From Dermacentor variabilis (Eukaryota > Arthropoda > Arachnida > Ixodida > Ixodidae): a stretch of 64,000 bases of DNA. The position numbers were made by a program, and so were the translations under genes. The stretch covers positions 22,605,631 to 22,669,630 of the forward strand of contig NC_134569.1 of NCBI RefSeq assembly GCF_050947875.1. The letters are read 5' to 3'. The notes beneath the pieces are model-generated. The model was not told the origin of the DNA, did not search any database, and worked only from the letters and a program-made list of their open reading frames with translations. Below, in pieces: positions 33,140 through 44,640 of this stretch (the stretch's first letter is position 1; every line of letters starts with the position of its first letter).

Positions 33140-33480
33140 CAGCGCGCTTCTTTAAAGGGCCCCTCACCGGGCCCCATAGCAAATTTTGGTTATACGCTGG
33201 AATTTGTTACGCGTCCTCTAGGGAGCGTTCTGCCGCAAAAAAAAAAAATGCAAATCGGCTCAATAATAGCTGAGATAGAAATATTTCAGTGCCGCAAACC
33301 CATGATTTCAGGAGGCGAACTCCACTGCCAAGCGAGACACTTTCTCCACTTGCCCCGTCTAACCTCCGCAAGCGAAATTCTTTCCCTGTATTCTCCCATA
33401 CCGGACATTTAGGATCTCGTGACGCATACGTCACGGGCCCCGCTTTCATTTCTTTTTCTCCTAGCTTTTTTGCGGCGCGG
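33140..33480 (+). repeat. Tick interspersed repeat with 'aaagggcccctcacc' start
   Basis: The motif 'ttaaagggcccctcaccgggcccc' (33153-33176), followed by an A-rich segment and a GC-rich second half, resembles a repeat I associate with many ixodid gene flanks. Only one copy is in this window, so the boundaries are uncertain and identification relies on recognition, not internal comparison. Confidence 0.4.
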
Positions 33481-33863
33481 CGCTCTTCCGCTGACGGCGT
33501 CTGTGAACGAGCGCACTGACTGGCGGTATAAGTCAGTGGTACACGAATACTGGGGCAGACACAAGAGGATCACAGAGCATGATCCCGCGCTGGAACACGG
33601 TAGAAAACGACATAGTTTCGTTGTCTGCGCTCGCGACTGCAGGACGTGGGAACAAGCAGACGAAACGGAAGTACATCTTTTATGCTACGGTGCGAAGTAA
33701 AAAAAAAAGGGGGACACGTAGACATTCGGTTTGTGTGTTTTATTAGTTTTCTAAGCTTTATTCGTCTACTCAAGCAACATATTACACAAATAAAGGGGTG
33801 TTCCCTTGAATAATTATCGAATTCAGGTGTCACCACGAGCGACGTCACCGTACGAACACGTGT

Positions 33864-33889
33864 ACGTAGGCGTGCTAGCACGCGTACGT
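33864..33889. repeat. 26-bp palindrome
   Basis: 'acgtaggcgtgctagcacgc' and the following six bases form a loopless palindrome with one mismatched pair, centred on the CTAG at 33875-33878. Confidence 0.7.
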
Positions 33890-34016
33890 CATCCTCCGGC
33901 CTGGATCGCGACGGCCGCGAGGAGAAGGGAAAACGGCGTTCGGTTTTAAATTTAAGATCTTACCGCGGCGCGTAGCGATGTAATACTTTGCAGACGCGAT
34001 CGTTATCGCGCAATGT

Positions 34017-35136
34017 ATGCTCTGCGCTTGTCTGCTCAAAATGGCCACACCTGGTGAGGGGCCCCTTATAAAGAAGCTACAAAGAATGAAAGAGTCCAAC
34101 TCAGGAGATCAGATAGAATTAGCGGAACTTTCAAAACTGATCACCAAGAAGAAAGCAAGAGATAATCGAAATTATAACGTTAGAAAGACTGAGAAAGCAG
34201 TAAAAAATCGACGCAGCATGAAATCAGGGAGAAGAAAACTTTGCATAGGACAAGCCAAGATATATGTACTGAAAGATAAGCAGGGTAATATCATCAGCAA
34301 TTTCGAAGATGTAGTAGAAGCAGCGTAATAATTCTATACTAACCGGTACAGTATCCAGAGCAACCACGATACCTTTACTCAAAGTGGTAATGAACTGGAT
34401 ACAGAAGCTCTTCTGTAACTAGCGATGAAGTTAGAAGGGCCTTGCAAGACATGAACCGGGAAAAAGCGGCAGAAGAAAATGGAATAACACTTGATTTAAT
34501 CAAAGATGGAGGAGATCGTTGATGCTTGAAAAGCTTGCGGCCCTTTATACGAAATGATTCACGACTTCTAGAGTTCCAGAGAACCAGAAGGATGGCAACA
34601 TTATACTGATACACAAAAAGGGAAACGTTAAAGAATCGAAAGGTTAGAGGAACATTAGCTTACTTACAGTATTCTATAAAATATTCACCAAGGTAATGTC
34701 CAATAGAATAAGGGCAACACTTGAATTCAGTCAAACAAGAGAACAGGCTGGCTTCAGCAAGGAATACTCTACAATAGACCATATCCATGTCATCAACCAG
34801 GTAATCGAGAAATTTGCAGAGTACAGTCAGCCTACCTATATGGCTTTCATAGATTACGAAACGGTATTTGATTCAGTAGAGATACCAGTAGTCACAGAGG
34901 CATTACGCAATCAAAGAGTACAGAAGGAACACGTGAATATATTGGAAAATGTCTGCAAAGATTACACAGCTAACTTGATTTTCCACAAGAAAATTAGAAC
35001 GATACCTATAAAGAAAGGGGTCAGGAAAGGAGACACAATCTCTCCAATGCTATTCATTGCATGCCTGGAAGAAGTATCGAGGCTTGGGAGTGAGTATCAA
35101 CGGCGAATATCTCGGCAGCCTTCAATTTGCACATGA
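34017..35136 (+). pseudogene. RTE-type LINE linker and reverse transcriptase fingers/palm
   Basis: The first 103-codon frame (34017-34328) is the basic linker: ELSKLITKKKARDNRNYN and SMKSGRRKLCIGQAKIYVL. Frame-shifted pieces continue with AAEENGITLDLIKDG. The 146-codon frame 34696-35136 carries REQAGFSKEYSTIDHIHV, MAFIDYETVFDSV (motif A, D kept) and IKKGVRKGDTISPMLF (motif B). After a shift near 35095 the plus strand reads SLQFAHDIFLFS at about 35118-35153, where the YADD-type motif has become AHD. The loss of one catalytic aspartate plus frame breaks makes the copy inactive. Confidence 0.8.
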
Positions 35137-35905
35137 CATTTTCCTGTTCAGCGCAACTCTGGGGACAAATTGCAACAAATCATTGAGCACCTTAACATAG
35201 AGAGCGTAACAGTAGGGTTGAACATTAATATGCAGAAGACAAAGGTAATGTTCAATAGCCTGGTAAGGGAGCAAGAGTTCAAAATCATCAGTCATACTCT
35301 AGAGTCTGCGAAGCAGTACGTTTAGCTAGGTCGGCCAGTTACTCACAGGATCATGAGAAGGAAATTTGCAGAAGAACAAAAATGGGTTGGAGTGCATACG
35401 GCAGACATTGTCAGATCCTGACTGGAAGTTTACCACTATCTTTGAAACGAAAGGTGTACAATCAGTGCGTTCGATGGGTGCTAACATATGGGGCAGAAAC
35501 TTGGAGGTTGACAAAGAAGCTCGAGAACAAGTTAAGGAACGCGCAAAGAGCGATAGAATGAATAATGTTAAGCGTAACTTTAAGAGACAGGAAGAGAGCG
35601 GTGTGGGTAGGGGAGCAAACGCAGATAGCCGATATTCTAACTGACATTAAGAGGGAAAAATGGAGCTGAGCAGGCCATGTAATGCGTAGGATAGATAACC
35701 GGTGGACAGATTGGGCGCCAAGAGAAGGGAAACGCAGTCGAGGACGGCAGAAAAACACGTGGGCTGATGAAATTAAGAAATTCGCAGACGCAAAAATTCG
35801 CCGATGCAGTTGGCGCAGGACAAGGGTAATTGGAGATCGGAGTGAGAAACCTTCGTCCTGCAGTGGACGTAAAATAGGCTTACAATGATGATGATGATGA
35901 TGATT
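34040..35905 (+). mobile_element. RTE-type LINE, longest copy, 5'-truncated
   Basis: It starts within the linker between endonuclease and RT, covers the whole RT and C-terminal region, and ends with (GAT)n at 35886-35904. The 3' end is shared with 792-868 and 27500-27566. The endonuclease is missing. Multiple frameshifts and stops occur in the RT. The RTE clade is inferred from the RT block order and the GAT-type 3' tail; phylogeny was not possible. Confidence 0.85.
35137..35885 (+). pseudogene. RTE-type LINE C-terminal region
   Basis: The remnant matches the 27 kb copy: a cysteine-bearing VYNQCV-like block near 35455-35480, WGRNLEV and the ARAM-like 'AKSDRMNNVKRNFKRQ' region. It ends in RRIDNRWTDWAPREGKRSRG and GRQKNTWADEIKKF (35682-35780), the basic W-P-R and R-W-D motif of these elements. 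At least three frame changes separate the parts. Confidence 0.75.
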
Positions 35906-36959
35906 TAAGTATATTAACCCGAAGAGTACTAGCGTAAGGAAAAGGAGAATGAGGGTGTATGCATTACTCCGCTAAAAAGCAACGGAACAATATACGCGTA
36001 GAATACAGTATCATCAAGGAACGACATCTATACATGGCAAATTAATGTGGAGACGGCTTTCAAGCATTTCATGCAGGAGTGTGTTCGTATAACAACGCGT
36101 AAGTGGTGAAAACGAGTGACAGAGTGTTGGATAAATAAATGGGCAATATCAACGTCATTCTTATCAAGCGGTGAAAGCCTCCTTCAGACACGTGGCGGTC
36201 ATATTCAGTATAGCTTGGGCGCAGAAATGCTCGCATCTGAAAAACCGCTGAACCGATCAGAACGTAGTTTGTTGCATTTAAGCAAGAAAAATGCATTGCA
36301 TTGACTCTGGAGAGAAAGCATTTCATTTAGGACTTCAACCTTTCTTTCTTTATTTATTATTTTAAATCAAGGTTCCCCAAAAACACCACGGTCGGGTACA
36401 ATTCTAGAAGTCAGCAGCATTTGCCTCTCAACCTTGTAGCTCTGCACCGAGCGTGTGCGTACGTGAATATTGCGGACAGCTCAGGAAAGTCACCGGAAAT
36501 GTCGTGTCTTTCTTGTAGGACTGTCACCTGCTCCGCGTCTGTACGTCCGTCTCCATGGGCTCCAGTGAAGATTCCGAGGTCCCTGTTTGTTCACGGACCA
36601 CGGTTTATGTAAGAACAGCCCAGAATCCGTACACATCTCCGTCGGCCTCGATACCAAAAGAATCCGTGGCCACTGCGAAAGTCTAAGGCTATCTTGTCCG
36701 TAAACTTGAGGCACTTTCTGCCCGATTTACAATCAACTTTTTTGTTCTTTTTTTTTCTGTGAGAAACGAACAGTGCGCAGAGCGCAGGCAACAGCCTATC
36801 TTGCATATCTTGTATCGTGTATCTTCAATACGTTATCTTGCTAACGTCTAATGCAAAATAATAAGGTTGCATTTGATTTGATTCGAATTGCTCTGATATG
36901 CGCTAGTTGAGTGCAACGCGGACGAAAACCGTCGTGCGCGCGAACGCATGGCACACCCC
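35906..36959. other. No gene recognised
   Basis: AT-rich at first, then mixed. No domain, repeat partner or RNA gene was seen. Confidence 0.35.
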
Positions 36960-37790
36960 CGCTTCCATTCGGGGTGGGCAAGAAGACTCACCGCCTGCTG
37001 ACGCCTTCCATGTAGGCCTTGAGTGAGGTCGCATCGCCGTCAGTCGCCTCTTCAGCCGCTCCAGCCAGCGTCAGTGCCGGGACCGGGGGACCCGGTGCAC
37101 GCCAGGTCCCCGCCTCTGGGCCGCTCGCCTCCGCGGCCGTGCTCTCCGCGAGCGCGGCGCGGTCATGGCGCACTCTCGCTGGTGCTGCACCGGCGTCCGC
37201 CTCCCGGTCAGACACGTCTCCTTCGCGACTCAAGAACCGCGCACCGCAACGATCCCGACCCGCTGCTCCTCACCGCCGGCCGCCTCGCACCACAGGTCCA
37301 ACGAGCAGGAGCGCTTCGCGAACTCCGGCGGCGGCGCCGTACCGTAGTCTCGAACGGCCGTTGGCTCCGAGCCGTGGCTCGAACTCTGAGGTGCGTACGT
37401 TGCCCGTCGCTCTGGTGTGCACTGTCCGCGGCACGCGCGGCACGACAGCTTTTCAGTGATACATCGCAGGCGAATGCATTCGGAGATACGCGTGTTAATC
37501 CAGCGCCTCTGACCGGCCTGACGACGACTGGCGCGGCGGTTTCGTTTCACGCTTGCGCTCACAGCTGGCGTCACGCACCAAGGCAACCAGCCGATGGCGT
37601 TTCGCCGCCGACTGTGCGAAGGCTGCGTCGTCAACGTCGGTTTGCGCCGCGCCTGGGCGCAGAAGAGGTGGGCAGTGGGCGGGGACGCGTGCTTTGGAGA
37701 TGGATTGAAGTGGCTGGGAAAGTGGCGCCATCTACCGCTGCGGGAAAACGAGTGCGATTTCTGGTTGTGTAGCTTACCGTCCATTGGGAT
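36960..37790 (-). promoter_or_regulatory. CpG-island-like region, candidate host promoter
   Basis: Over 800 bp the sequence is strongly GC- and CpG-rich, against an AT-rich surrounding. It includes GC-box-like 'gtgggcgggg' (37674-37683) and 'gtggcgccatctaccg' (37722-37737), which resembles short motifs in arthropod promoters. A consensus splice donor at 36991 (minus) ends a candidate exon. Long arginine/alanine-rich plus frames here are stop-poor by composition and are not proposed as genes. Confidence 0.4.
36992..37269 (-). CDS. Candidate host first or early exon, unknown product (partial)
   Basis: On the minus strand a frame is open from the stop at 37272 down to GCAGGCG|GTGAGTCTTC, a strong donor at 36992/36991. 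The frame meets a TGA directly inside the presumed intron. The peptide is acidic and alanine-rich (EGDVSDREADAGAAP), ending ATSLKAYMEGVSRR. The only in-frame ATG is at 37011, leaving seven codons before the donor. Either that is the true start and the rest is 5' UTR, or the frame joins an upstream exon. I do not recognise the protein. The GC-rich setting alone could create the open frame, so the donor is the main support. Confidence 0.35.
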
Positions 37791-37967
37791 TCAAGGGCTT
37801 TGGGCGAAGCGGGAAGTCCAACAAGGCGCCTTGGCTATGATGACTGATAACAGTTTTCTTTTTCTTTTTGAAGATGGAGTACCACGTAGAGCGAAACGCG
37901 AAATATAGCGTCGCGTTCTGTGAAAGTCCTGCCTGGCTCCGCACACGCGGGCACGTGTGCGCGCGCG

Positions 37968-37970
<3 letters not shown>

Positions 37971-38013
<43 letters not shown>
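37971..38013 (+). repeat. (GT)n microsatellite
   Basis: About 21 GT units, preceded by a short CG/TG alternation (37955-37970). Confidence 0.97.
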
Positions 38014-38014
<1 letters not shown>

Positions 38015-39311
38015 ATAGGCGCCGACTACGGCGGGGTGACTACGGGGCCCGAGCTCCCTCCGCAGTATTCCGTGGGGAGTTATTCTCATGATTTAACGTT
38101 TCTTTAGAGTTGCCTCTGCGTTACTTACTGCTAAAGCTTACTGCATCATTGTTGGCGCGGACGTGCACGGCTTTTAATTCATACTTTCGCTTTATTTTTG
38201 CAAATCTTGACAATAGGAGGACAAGCGCATTAAAGCACCAGCGGCAGCTGCCTCATCTGTATTTTATCCCTTCAACATTTGTTTTTTTTTTTAAGTTAAC
38301 ACTGTGAACACCATGCACAAACACAATATATGTATATGTATACACAGGACAAATTTTATTATATATTTGAAAGAGAAGAAGCCAGCCAACTAACAATTTT
38401 TTCTAATGGTATGGAAAGCCTATAGATATATATTGCGTAGAAAATTAATATGATGCTGTATGTTCAGCTCGGTTCAAATTTCTTTGCGTGCTTTTTTGAC
38501 CACAAGAAAACCTGCAGACTTCAGTGACTATTTCGGCAGAGTCTTTCATCAAGGGCGTGTGAAATTCACGTGAATGATATGTGTCTCAGTACTGCTTCTG
38601 TCTTCAGTAAGCAATGCTAACGGCTCATGAAAAAAAAAAAGCCTCTTCTAATAATTTACGACATTTAATAGAGATGGAAACATCGCCACTTGCATGCAGA
38701 GGTCCTAAAATGTATAATTCACTCAGTAACCGAAATGAGGCCAAGCAGGATTCACTCGAAATGAGGATCAATTGCAGTCATGCGCAGCAGCGCTGTTACT
38801 CGTACTCTCAATAAAAAATAAATATAAGAAGTGAATATGATGCATAGGCCTGCATATACGTAAATTTTTTTCGATTAATTTATAGCGGTACAGAAAAAGA
38901 AGTAACGTCCGCCAACATCACCAGAAAGTATAAACCGTACTACAGGAGACCTGTTACTATCCTTGCCACACGAGCGCCGTTCTCAGAGTGGAGAGGCTGA
39001 ATGTTCGGTTTCAGGCTGGAATGATTGATAATGCAGAGTTTCTACTACTCATTATAAGACGACTGGCAACGCATCGTTTTTTTTTTGTTTTTTTTTTTGC
39101 AAGAGCTTGGCTAAAGCTTCATTGTCATCGTATTCTGATATTTTATATTATTTGTACCGGTCATAGGTGCTACAGAATACAAAATATGCTACAGAATACT
39201 ATTCAATGCCTCGTTTTGCCATGGTGTGCCTTTCTTCAGGCAGGGATCATCCCGAAAAAAAAAAAAAAAACATAGCGCCAGCTCAACGCCTGTCGCCGTC
39301 ACTCAAAGGGG
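38014..39311. other. No gene recognised
   Basis: AT-rich sequence with T runs (38283-38292, 39080-39100) and an A run (39256-39270). No domain or repeat partner was found. Confidence 0.35.
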
Positions 39312-39620
39312 GACGTCCACAGATTTTTGAACGAAACAGCGTGAAATACGGGACACGGTGAGAGGCAAACAAACAGCTTGAACTAAGAGCGAAGAACACG
39401 AGGAACAGTCAAGCAGAACGCGGGAAGGTATCGATGCTCGGTGTAGAAGAAATGTGTGCTGCACTATAAGGTACGAAATTTCTTCTGCACCGAGCATCGT
39501 ATACTCCCCCGTGTTCTCATTGGCCTTCCTTTCTGTTCTTCGCTCTTACAGCGCTCTGTCTGTCTGTTTGCTACTCGTCGTGTCCCATCTTTCGCACGGT
39601 TTCGTTCAAAGATGTTGCCC
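39312..39620. repeat. 310-bp imperfect fold-back (inverted repeat)
   Basis: The two arms, about 39321-39443 and 39488-39610, are reverse complements with scattered mismatches and a few indels. Matching blocks include 'tttgaacgaaac'/'gtttcgttcaaa', 'gagcgaagaac'/'gttcttcgctc' and 'gatgctcggtg'/'caccgagcatc'. The spacer between the inner blocks is about 44 bp and is itself partly palindromic. No coding frame. The arrangement resembles a fold-back transposon or an inverted duplication of one short element. Confidence 0.85.
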
Positions 39621-39825
39621 TACCAACAAGCTTGGGTTCATACTTTAGTGCTATAGCCAAAGAGTCATGGGAAGCGTCAATGCACATAGAATAATGTTAT
39701 CGTCTTCAAGCTCTAGTACGGGATGCGTTAAATGTGCACATATTACACAGTCGCAGGCTATTCGCTTCGCACGTGCAATCTGATTAGACAGGCCTGTCGC
39801 GCTACATAATCGAAAAGAACGTTCA

Positions 39826-39915
39826 CAAGAGAGAGAGAAGGGGAAGAGAAAAAGCAGGTAGGTTAATCAGAACGAAAAATCCGGTTTGATGTCCTACAAA
39901 GAGGAAAGGGGTGTT
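39826..39915 (-). mobile_element. LINE 3' end scrap (family of the 13.4 and 18.4 kb copies)
   Basis: On the minus strand: 'tgtaggacatcaaaccgg', 'ctgattaacctacctgc' and 'tttttctcttccccttctctctct'. These correspond to 'gtagggtagccaaccgg', 'ctggttaacctccctgcc' and the TC tail of the other copies, with about 20 percent divergence. Confidence 0.6.
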
Positions 39916-40118
39916 GAAAGATAAGCAAATAGAGAGGGTGAGACAGGGAGCAGTCACATAATCACGGGAGATGCTCACATGCCGAACCAGTGCAGGCAAC
40001 GGTCGTTGGTGTAAGTCTGCTCTCAAATAGCTAGGGTGTCTCGATGCGCGCGAGCACGCGAATCAAGGCATCCTAACTGTAGCACCGCTTACGTCGCTCT
40101 CTGCTGCGATGGCTTATA

Positions 40119-40520
40119 ATGTGGACATTGCAACATAAAATTACGTGTTGCTGGCTTAGTGTAAGAACCCTGATATTACTGACGCCCACTAATACAGTGG
40201 ATGAAGTCTTAACGCTATCTGAATATGGCAAAGAGATTTCCTTCACGCATGAGCTTCCTAAAAATGACAACTTGCAGTTTTTAGTTTCTTGTCTAACCTT
40301 TCCTGGGCGCACTGTCCACACTCAGGCAAATAGCTTTTACCGTTCGGCTCGCTATACACTAAACGTCCCAAGAGAGAGACCATGTGTCTTGAGGCGTGTT
40401 ATGACTGCACTCGACAACATGCTGTTAGTCACGCGCAGGAGTAGCGTGAGAGAGCTACGCTGGCAAGGTAGTCGGAGGACAGTCCCCACGCGATGCTGGG
40501 CACTGCTAATTTTCCTGTAA
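40119..40520 (+). pseudogene. Penelope-like element reverse transcriptase fragment
   Basis: The 133-codon frame contains TNTVDEVLTLSEYGKEISFT followed by HELPKNDNLQFLVSCLTFPG. This matches the block that follows the YVDD motif in Penelope-like RTs (an F-T-x-E-x-P helix, then LQFLDL; here D is replaced by V). YRSARYTLNVPRERPCVLRR then takes the place of the usual S-A-H-S-K-x-V-K-R-x-I region. The YVDD catalytic motif would lie just upstream and is not recognisable. No GIY-YIG endonuclease was found downstream. It is a short dead fragment between two fold-back structures. Confidence 0.65.
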
Positions 40521-40530
40521 CGAGCTCCCC

Positions 40531-40656
40531 TCCAGTAAAAGAGAATAGCGCAAACCAGGATGAGCACAACATGAGAGAGACACACACAGAAGCGCTTCTG
40601 TGTCTGTCGCTCTCATTTTGTGGCCATTCTTGTTTGCGCTATTCTCTTTTACTGGA
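40531..40656. repeat. 126-bp gapless palindrome
   Basis: The arms pair with no loop and no indel about a centre at 40593.5. The outer ends are 'tccagtaaaagagaatagcg' and its complement; the core is cagaagcgcttctg. Between them lie about ten mismatched pairs. The element has no coding frame. It fits a short fold-back or MITE-like element, or a cruciform-forming inverted duplication. Confidence 0.9.
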
Positions 40657-42063
40657 CATGAACCAACTCGCCCCTGCAGAGACACTACTGGAGCTCCCCT
40701 CGCCAGGGAAGAAGCGCCACAAAGGGAAGAAGGCGTTTCCACTCAGGGGGAGGCCGAGACGACGCGAAGGGCTCAGGGACGTTTCACGGAAGAAAGGCGC
40801 CACGAGCTGGGGCATGCACTGAGAAGCACCGGAGAAGACCAGTTGGGAGTAAGAGAGATCTCTCCCATTCCCACTGCCTGACCCATCCCCAATCCGCCTT
40901 TGCGCCCGCTGGAATTTGGTGGGGGTTGCCGGTCCGATATTCCGTCTGCCACAGTGTTGTTGTGCTTCTTGATTGACTGTCATCCTGGTGGGTGATTGGC
41001 TACAGCCAGGAGAGAGCGTTTGCAACAGAGATGTTGTAATGACGGTGCGGAGAGAAAACAAGCAGCTCTGGGCTATGGAAACGGGGCTCATTCAGGCGCT
41101 CGTTGCTAAACACTTGACCATTTTCTGATTTTCCTGATTAATTACCAGTAAACCTGGTGGTTTTCGATTTCCTATCTTCCGAGCTTCTGATTCCTTCAAT
41201 CCGAAGCCTCCGCCACGCTACCATATGGAGCCGGGTTCGAGTAACCTAGCACCTCAACAGGCGGCTTTGGTGATGTCTTGTTTTCACCATGAGACCGCAC
41301 GACAACGTTCAGTGGGCATCTTTGCTCCGTCATGGTTGTAGCAGCTGAAATCCTCTTTAAAAAAATGAAGGGCAAGCATATAGTCAAGACGTTAGTGGAG
41401 AGAAAGGTCACAAGTTGCTCCTCATGTGCTCGAAGGGGCTCATAACCTGAAAGCGGCTAACAGGTAGAAATTAATGTACCTACTGCTTTTTTTTTTTTTT
41501 TTTGCTGCACGAAAGCTGGCTGGCCTGTTCCTACGCATTTCAGTATCGCAAAAGCTGTCCCTTTGTCGAAAAAAGCATGTTAAGCCGTATGTTGGCTGTG
41601 CTGTCGACGTGGTGCACGAAATTAAACAGGGCACTTCAGTAATGACAGGGTAAGGGAACATGAGATTTCTGTCAGGAACGAGACTGCTGGACATTCGCTT
41701 ATGCACTGTGGCTCCTGCATGCGTGAGCCAAGTCTTTCTGACATCCGCTCACTCGGCAGAAACAAAGATACCTTGGCAAGTGAGTAAATGGAGGCATACT
41801 ACATTAAAAAAAAGCGCGATGTTTGTATCAGTCTGTGGCTCTGCGCAGCACTGAAAATTGACCGCTTGATTGTATGCTTGAAGAGGCATGCATTTTCGCT
41901 ACTTCATCTCCGTGGTCTGATTGTGTTGCGCAAGTGCATATGCGCACGCTGGCGCCTTCCCCATAAAAGTAAACCTGCCGCCATGAATAAAATTAGTTGC
42001 GGCTGGCGCTTCTTCCTGTCATGGTCTTGTTTCAATTTGTTTACGTCACAAGTACACCTTAAT
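40657..42063. other. No gene recognised
   Basis: Small frames with mixed composition and a T run at 41488-41504. No domain or repeat partner was seen. Confidence 0.35.
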
Positions 42064-42340
42064 TCATTCCAAAATGATTTGCTCTAATAATGGTCCGTGA
42101 TCAAAGCGAGCAATCGTATCCGTATTGTAGCGAGGACAGTCACGCAAAACATGTTGAATTGTCTCTTCGCGACCACAGTCATCACACGTAACGTTGTTGG
42201 CCGTTCCGATACGAAGAGCGAAACTCTTCGTGAAGGTCACACCTAGCCTTGCCGACATAGTCTCACGTCGGCAGAGTCCAGTTGAGATGCGAAGGTGCTG
42301 CGAAAAGTCAAGTTGGTCTAGCCGGTTGCTTTCAAAACTT
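42064..42340 (-). pseudogene. RNase H LINE C-terminus scrap
   Basis: The minus strand reads ARLGVTFTKSFALRIGTANN and then CDDCGREETIQHVLRDCPRY, the RLGVxFTxxxxxRI and CxxC...H...C blocks of the RNase H LINE C-termini at 14.2 and 19.2 kb. About 65 codons are open. The upstream sequence to about 42340 continues with weaker similarity. The RNase H core and 3' UTR are missing. Confidence 0.7.
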
Positions 42341-44640
42341 GGGGCGTTCTACACTGGGAGCACGACGCCTCGTGCAAACACTCGAAGGTTTAGATACAGC
42401 AAACGCGTCTTGCACGAGAGGTGTAACACAATGACAATGATAATTCTGCCAAAGATGTCGCCGACAAAAAGTAAAACAACGGACGTGTGGTAGCGTCATC
42501 TTGCAGCTTATACGCCTATAGTTTTACTGACTGCCCTCGCACTGCCCAAGAGACTCTCTCAGCGGCGAAAAGAGGTTATTATTGCCACAAAAACAAGTTT
42601 CGTCATCATTTCTCGAAGCATCAGCCTCTGCGCATAAAAGATCTAGCGCCAACTTCTGGGAAGAAGCTGCGCTCGTCGGTGCGAACAGCAGATATAAGCT
42701 GAGCACATCCAACGACAGACAGAAGATAGAAGCCATTAAAAACCGTTAGGAAGCGCGATCAGTTCACTTGAGCGCCTCGCAATGTTTGCAGTTTCGGTGC
42801 CAGTACGACCATTTCGTTCGCAATTGTTAGGGCTTCCCGAAATGGGGACTGAAAAAAATGTGTTTACATTCTTTAAAATGAGGCCCCCACTATGGTCAAC
42901 GTGCCTCCCGCCTAGGAAGTCAAAAACTAAAGGACGTATTATAGTTGAGCGGCAGTCGTTCGGGAGTAGAAAGGATATAAAAAAAAACAAGTCAAATAGA
43001 TGGCCCGTTTTTCGCTGTCTGGAACGAGCTCGATAGTCACATGCAACCCGCTATAATATTATACTTGTAGTATTTGCATTGCAGAAAAGCTACAAGACTC
43101 CTCGCTTTTTGGACCTAATGATATGTAACCGGGGTAGCCAAGTGGAACACAGGTGTTCTCTAATGCATTTATTAGTGCAAGCGCTTGGAAACACGTTTTT
43201 CTCATTTGCAATGTGTTCACACCATATTACGGCATGTAGAAACTGCCTGTTCACTGAAATTTATTCTGACAAGTGTGAAATTCCATCTTACAAGTGGCTG
43301 CACACACTAAAAAAGCTGCCTTTTCACTGCAGTGCATAGCATGACGCTGCTTTCAACGTCAACTCCAGTCCTCGGCGAAGCATGCACGAAATGGCGCGTC
43401 TAATTGAGTTTTCGCACATGCTTCGGGTAGTATAACATATTCCAGTTATAGATTCACTTCAGTGCTGCTCTAGTAAGATCACTTTATTTCATATAGAAAA
43501 GTCACGAAATCGAACCTTACCCGGGGGGCATATGATTTCTTTTTAATGTAAATAATATTTTGCCTCATAATTCCAAGAATGTCGCGCGGTAGGTAGGTTC
43601 CTGTCTCGCCTCATTTCGAACAGCGGCCCAGTGTCGCTGGGCCACGATCGCACGCACGCTCGTCTTTGAGACGCTTGGCGCACGCGTCAGGTGCCAATTC
43701 CTTTCCTCGTGATCGGCCCACATTGCCCAGCATGTTCCCAGTATAGCAGCTAACGTGCGATGTCGCACCACCTTCGGGAGCGACAAAGGTTGGTCACGTT
43801 TTTAACGTTTCTTCGCCGTAGTACAAATGCCATCGTCATTTTAACATAGACCGCGCGACATATACACAGGTGCGTACGATTGTATAACACTTTCTTTATT
43901 TGCAAGTATACTGCGGTCCTAAATAAGACTAAGCAGGTGGGATTGGAATACAGTAATAGCAAAAACAATCACAAACAAAGGGCAAGGGAGCATGGTTTTT
44001 CACGGTCAAAACGTATCAAAAGCGAAACGATATCCATCTAGAACAAAAATGCATGAACACATCATTATAATAAGGTCGAACAGACGTGACACTATATGTT
44101 TAGAGCAGACACAGCGTCACAAGAAGCATTAAAGTCAGTTAAATCTAGGAAAGATATTTTTAGACGTGACGAACTTTCTGTTGTCTGCACAGAATTACAG
44201 TTACCTTTAATGCCAGTCGGAAGGTTATTCTGTATTAAGCTTTGGGTACCCATAAACATCATTAGGTGTCGGTAAATTGAAATTCTTATGCAGCACGTGC
44301 TTGCCTAGAGGCTCGCTAATCCATTACCATGAATGAAGAATGGTAGGTCGTGTTGAATACAAATGTGCTTTGGAATAGTTTGCTATTTTTATAAGACTTG
44401 AGTGCTAACTGAAACAGAAATATGTTCAGTGAAGAGGCGAGGAGGTGACGAATATAATGACTATAATAAGCCCTCTCCATAAAGCTGCAGAAAATTGCTG
44501 ATCTTAACTGGGGCCTTCGTATAGGCAATGAGGTATAGTATATCAGAGCTATCTGAGACGCGAGAATGCGCATTACAGCCGCCAATTAATCAGCACCTGC
44601 CAAAGCCTGTGCTAACGGTGTTGTAACACAAAGTGCATGC
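42341..44640. other. No gene recognised
   Basis: AT-rich sequence without a convincing domain. The part from about 44100 may include the 3' UTR of the CR1-like LINE that follows on the minus strand. Confidence 0.35.

Noticed and set aside
37023..37772. 249-codon plus frame in the CpG-rich block
   Set aside because: Arginine/proline-rich, caused by scarcity of stops in CpG-rich DNA; the splice donor is on the other strand.
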